NCBI RefSeq assembly: GCF_003610895.1
Contig: NZ_MCAS01000012.1
Coordinates: forward strand, 436,980 to 500,979
DNA: 64,000 bases
From: Paraburkholderia fungorum
Lineage (GTDB): Bacteria; Pseudomonadota; Gammaproteobacteria; Burkholderiales; Burkholderiaceae
Direction of reading: 5' to 3'
Part shown: in pieces, positions 61,019 to 64,000 of the stretch
How positions within the stretch are numbered: the stretch's first letter is position 1
How the letters are laid out: every line of letters begins with the position of its first letter
Position numbers and translations under genes: made by a program
The notes under the pieces: model-generated
The model's input: only the letters and a program-made list of their open reading frames with translations
Databases searched by the model: none
Told to the model about the DNA's origin: nothing

Positions 61019-62310
61019 CAGAGCAGGTCCTTCATTCGATACCAGGCCATCGCGAGCACGAGGGCAGGGGTACGCAGTGTAGCGCCGCCCGGGAAGTCGT
61101 GGTGGCGAATCTTGCCGAACAGATCGAAGCGCGATGCCTGGCCGTCGATTGCTTCGGCGATCAGTTTTCCCGCGAGCCCGGTAGTGTTCACGCCGTGACC
61201 GGAGAAACCCTGCGCGAAATACACAGTAGGCGATAGCCTGCCGAAGTGTGGCGCGCGATTCATCGTAATGTCGACGAAACCACCCCACGCATAGTCGATT
61301 TTGACATCGTCGAGTTGCGGGAAAGTCTTCAGCATATCGCGGCGCATCGCCTCGCCGAGGTTGCGCGGCGCGAACGTCGAATAGCTGACCTTGCCGCCCC
61401 ACAGCAGACGGTTGTCGGGCGCCGGCCGGAAATAGTCCAGCACGAAGCGGCTGTCGCACACGGCCGCTTTCGCCGGCATCAGTGCTTCGGCACGATCAGG
61501 GTCGAGCGGTTCAGTGGCGATCACATAGGTGCCGACCGGCATGATCTTGCTGGCGACATCCGGCGCGAGCTGGCCGAGATAGGTGTTGCAGGCGAGCACG
61601 ACGAACTGCGCATTCACCTTGCCGCGCGCGGTTTCGGCCACATGCCGGCCGTTTTCCTTGCGCAAAGCGGTGACGCAGCTGTCCTCGAAAATCTGTACAC
61701 CGGCGGCGCGTGCCGCGCGCGCCAGCCCGAGCGTGTAGTTCAGCGGGTGCAGATGACCGCTGTCCGCATCGAACAGGCCGCCAAGGTAGCGTTGCGATTG
61801 AACATACTCGCCGACGCCGTCGGCATCGACATAGCTGTAGCGGTCGTAACCGAAGCGGTGTTGCGCCTCGTCACGCCATTTTTGCAGCGCATCCGTATCT
61901 CGGGGCTTGTTCGCCGCGGTCAGGTAACCCATGGTCAGGTCGCAATCGATCTGATGCTTCGCGATGCGCTCCTTGACGATATCGAGGGTTTCAAGCCCCA
62001 TGTCCCAAACACGCTTCACGTCATCCGCGGGCATGAACTTCGCGAATGTATCGATATCGCAGGCAAAGCCGCCGATCAGCTGGCCGCCATTGCGGCCGCT
62101 CGCGGCCCATCCTACCTTCGATGCTTCGAGCACCGCGACCGAGTGACCGCGTTCGGCGAGATTCAACGCCGCCGAGATGCCGGTGAGTCCCGCACCGATC
62201 ACGCAGACGTCGACATCGAGCGTTTCGTCGAGCGTGGGATGGCGCGTACTGTCATTCGCAGTTGCTGCGTAATACGAGGTGACGTGAGGCTGGTTTGAGA
62301 ATCGGAGCAT
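61018..62310 (-). CDS. FAD-dependent amine/amino acid oxidase (PuuB-like paralogue)
   Basis: A 430-residue paralogue of the downstream oxidase, with matching blocks: VCVIGAGLTGISAALNLAER, GWAASGRNGGQLIGGFACD, DYAWGGFVDITMNRAPHFG and AQGFSGHGVNTTGLAGKLIA. The start ATG of MLRFSNQPHVTS is preferred, because the SNQPH...SYYAATAN opening is typical of PuuB. The upstream DUF3138 porin-like gene ends 73 bp before it in the same direction, so substrate entry and oxidation may be co-expressed. Confidence 0.9.
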   Translation of the reverse strand: MLRFSNQPHVTSYYAATANDSTRHPTLDETLDVDVCVIGAGLTGISAALNLAERGHSVAVLEASKVGWAASGRNGGQLIGGFACDIDTFAKFMPADDVKRVWDMGLETLDIVKERIAKHQIDCDLTMGYLTAANKPRDTDALQKWRDEAQHRFGYDRYSYVDADGVGEYVQSQRYLGGLFDADSGHLHPLNYTLGLARAARAAGVQIFEDSCVTALRKENGRHVAETARGKVNAQFVVLACNTYLGQLAPDVASKIMPVGTYVIATEPLDPDRAEALMPAKAAVCDSRFVLDYFRPAPDNRLLWGGKVSYSTFAPRNLGEAMRRDMLKTFPQLDDVKIDYAWGGFVDITMNRAPHFGRLSPTVYFAQGFSGHGVNTTGLAGKLIAEAIDGQASRFDLFGKIRHHDFPGGATLRTPALVLAMAWYRMKDLL

Positions 62311-62383
62311 AGGCAGAGCATGCAGAAGAGGCCCTGGCGCGTGGCCCGCCATCGAGCCGGGCCACGCGATGAGGCAGGTCGTG

Positions 62384-63973
62384 TTAGAACGAGTAGATGA
62401 ACTGTGTCGCGAGGATGTCGTTGGACTTGCCGTACGAACCGTCGTTCTTCAGGAACACCTGTTTGTTGGCCCAGTCGTGACGATATTCCACCTTCACAGT
62501 AATCTGCTGGGTCGGATAGAACAGCAGGTCGAGCGCCGCATCCTGGTGGATCGCACCCTTGCACTCGAAGCCAACGCCGCCGCCAGCCTTCGAATTGGCG
62601 AGGCAATCCGCGCCAATACCGAAGCCGTCCGCCGTGTCCATGCCGTTCGAGTTCAACGCAATGCCGCCACCGCCGCCGCCGTTCTTGCTGTCCACCAGCA
62701 CGTCATAGCGGGCCGTCACACCCATGCGGCCCACCACCGGCAGCGAGAACTTGCGGTGCGCGAGCAGCGAGAGGCCGTACCACTGCGCCTGGCCGCCGTT
62801 GAACGCGGCATTCTGCTGCTGACCGTAGTCGACTTCGGCGTTGTACTGAACGTCAGCCTGCGTGTAAGCCAGATCCGCTTCGCCGAAGAAGAACGTGCCA
62901 TACGGGTTCGGCGCGTTGCCGCCTACGCCGTACAGAACCGGGATCGGGTTGCCGTTCTTGTCGGTCGGTGACGAGGCAGACAGCGTCTGACGGCCGATGT
63001 TGAACGATCCGCCAATATCCAGCGCGCTCGACCACGTGTAGTCGACGCGGGCCGTGAACGTCGGGATCTTGTTGCTGCTGGTGATCGGGTCGCCAAACGC
63101 GTTGGTGCCGGTCTGCACCACCGAGCCATAGGTACGGTACTGCTCGTTGCCCAGCATGAACTTCCATGCCCAGTTGCTGCCGTCACCCGTGTAGTTCACG
63201 CCGACGCCGACATAGCTGCCCGGATCGGAGAAGTCATACAGCAGGTTGTGCGTGAGCGTGAGCATCTGGTTCGACTGCTGCACTTCATAGCCGCCGAAGC
63301 TCGGCATCAAACCGGCTACGAAAGTCGTGGTGGCCGTCACAGGCACGGTCACGACTGCCGTATTCAGAATGTTGTTGCCGATGTTGCCGTGCTCGTTCTG
63401 CAGCAGCGTGATGCCGTTGCCACGGTTCGGCATCAGGGTGATTTCGGCCGACGGCGCCATCGGGCCGACACCGAAGGTCTTCTTGATGTCGAGGTACAGA
63501 TCGCCGAACGTGCTGTTGAAGTAGTTGTAGCTGCTTTCGTGGTTGGCGAACAGGAACGACGAGCTGCTTGCCGCGCGGTTGAACAGGTAGGTCGGATCGA
63601 TGTAACCCGTCACCGAAAGACCGGCGATCGGACCGGTATTCTGCGCGTCCACCAGCGAATCGACCTTCAGCTGCTGGTTGGCGATCTGCTGCTTCATCGA
63701 ATCGACCTGATCGTTGGTCAGCGTCGCCTGAGACTTGCCGTAGTCCGGCGAGGAGATGTCGACCGGCGCCGCGACCACCGCCGGGGCAGGGGCCGCTGTC
63801 GTCGCTGCCGCCGCTTTAGGTTTGCTCGCCACTTCGGAGCGCAACTGCTTCACCTCTTTTTGCAGCGCGTTGAGCTGGGCCTGGAGCGCCTTGATCTGGT
63901 CGCTGGTGGCGTCTGCCATGGCCATGCCAGGCAAACTCCCCGCCACCAACAGACAGATGAGCTTCTTTCTCAT
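62384..63973 (-). CDS. DUF3138 outer-membrane channel-like protein
   Basis: A 529-residue predicted outer-membrane beta-barrel. The signal peptide MRKKLICLLVAGSLPGMAMA precedes a short coiled coil (DQIKALQAQLNALQKEVKQL) that likely trimerises or contacts peptidoglycan, then an Ala/Pro linker. The barrel starts near GLSVTGYIDPTYLFNR and ends with ATQFIYSF (terminal Phe). A six-glycine run lies near residue 430. AAGGAGAATTTGC precedes the ATG, and the window ends 27 bp upstream, so the promoter is outside. DUF3138 proteins are common beside burkholderial catabolic clusters and are thought to be substrate channels. Confidence 0.88.
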   Translation of the reverse strand: MRKKLICLLVAGSLPGMAMADATSDQIKALQAQLNALQKEVKQLRSEVASKPKAAAATTAAPAPAVVAAPVDISSPDYGKSQATLTNDQVDSMKQQIANQQLKVDSLVDAQNTGPIAGLSVTGYIDPTYLFNRAASSSSFLFANHESSYNYFNSTFGDLYLDIKKTFGVGPMAPSAEITLMPNRGNGITLLQNEHGNIGNNILNTAVVTVPVTATTTFVAGLMPSFGGYEVQQSNQMLTLTHNLLYDFSDPGSYVGVGVNYTGDGSNWAWKFMLGNEQYRTYGSVVQTGTNAFGDPITSSNKIPTFTARVDYTWSSALDIGGSFNIGRQTLSASSPTDKNGNPIPVLYGVGGNAPNPYGTFFFGEADLAYTQADVQYNAEVDYGQQQNAAFNGGQAQWYGLSLLAHRKFSLPVVGRMGVTARYDVLVDSKNGGGGGGIALNSNGMDTADGFGIGADCLANSKAGGGVGFECKGAIHQDAALDLLFYPTQQITVKVEYRHDWANKQVFLKNDGSYGKSNDILATQFIYSF

Positions 63974-64000
63974 GCAAATTCTCCTTATTGGTCGTATTGC

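Overview
The window looks like chromosomal DNA of a Burkholderiaceae member, most likely Paraburkholderia or Burkholderia. The evidence is the high GC content, three 16-strand Gram-negative porins of the Burkholderia type, a DUF3138 outer-membrane protein, a phasin/acetoacetyl-CoA reductase pair, a hmuRSTUV haem operon, seven LysR regulators and many catabolic genes. I saw no rRNA, tRNA, CRISPR array, phage or insertion sequence. It reads as metabolic accessory chromosome rather than a mobile island.

Layout. 0-5.5 kb: end of an unknown gene, a porin, then polyhydroxyalkanoate granule genes (a 65-aa protein, phasin, phaB), a small membrane protein, an AhpD-like protein and an XRE regulator. 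5.5-12 kb: a porin and a three-subunit gluconate dehydrogenase-type enzyme (Tat-exported gamma subunit, FAD/GMC subunit, triheme cytochrome c) with a LysR gene; a 14-bp perfect palindrome lies upstream of the operon. 12-18.5 kb: the haem uptake operon hmuRSTUV with a Fur-box-like site. 18.7-25.7 kb: an aconitase-family protein with swapped domain order, an MFS transporter, DUF1697, PhzF, and a PLP aminotransferase divergent from an Lrp/AsnC regulator. 25.7-32 kb: an ABC-F protein preceded by a 28-codon leader peptide with an excellent ribosome binding site, an aldo/keto reductase with a divergent LysR, and an exported phospholipase D-like protein.

32-39 kb holds the most unusual locus: a LysR gene divergent from a 1,156-residue protein that joins a molybdopterin oxidoreductase to a flavin/NAD(P)H reductase and a plant-type 2Fe-2S ferredoxin, followed by an ornithine cyclodeaminase-family dehydrogenase and an AtoE-type transporter. 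39-47 kb: a serine-hydrolase remnant, VOC, GST and cupin proteins, DNA polymerase II, a PRC-barrel protein, and a DUF969/DUF979/DUF2891 operon (the DUF pair is thought to be a 5-oxoproline transporter). 47-52 kb: a LysR gene, an M20 amidohydrolase, an orphan solute-binding protein and a porin.

52-64 kb is a catabolic region with three amidohydrolases of the cytosine/N-heterocycle deaminase group, a ureidoglycine aminohydrolase-like bicupin, a DUF3311 plus sodium:solute symporter pair, a LysR regulator, two tandem PuuB/DadA-like FAD oxidases and a DUF3138 outer-membrane protein. I infer uptake and stepwise deamination of one or more nitrogen-rich heterocycles or amines; the substrate cannot be read from the sequence. 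All functional statements rest on motifs and family recognition by eye; no database search was run.
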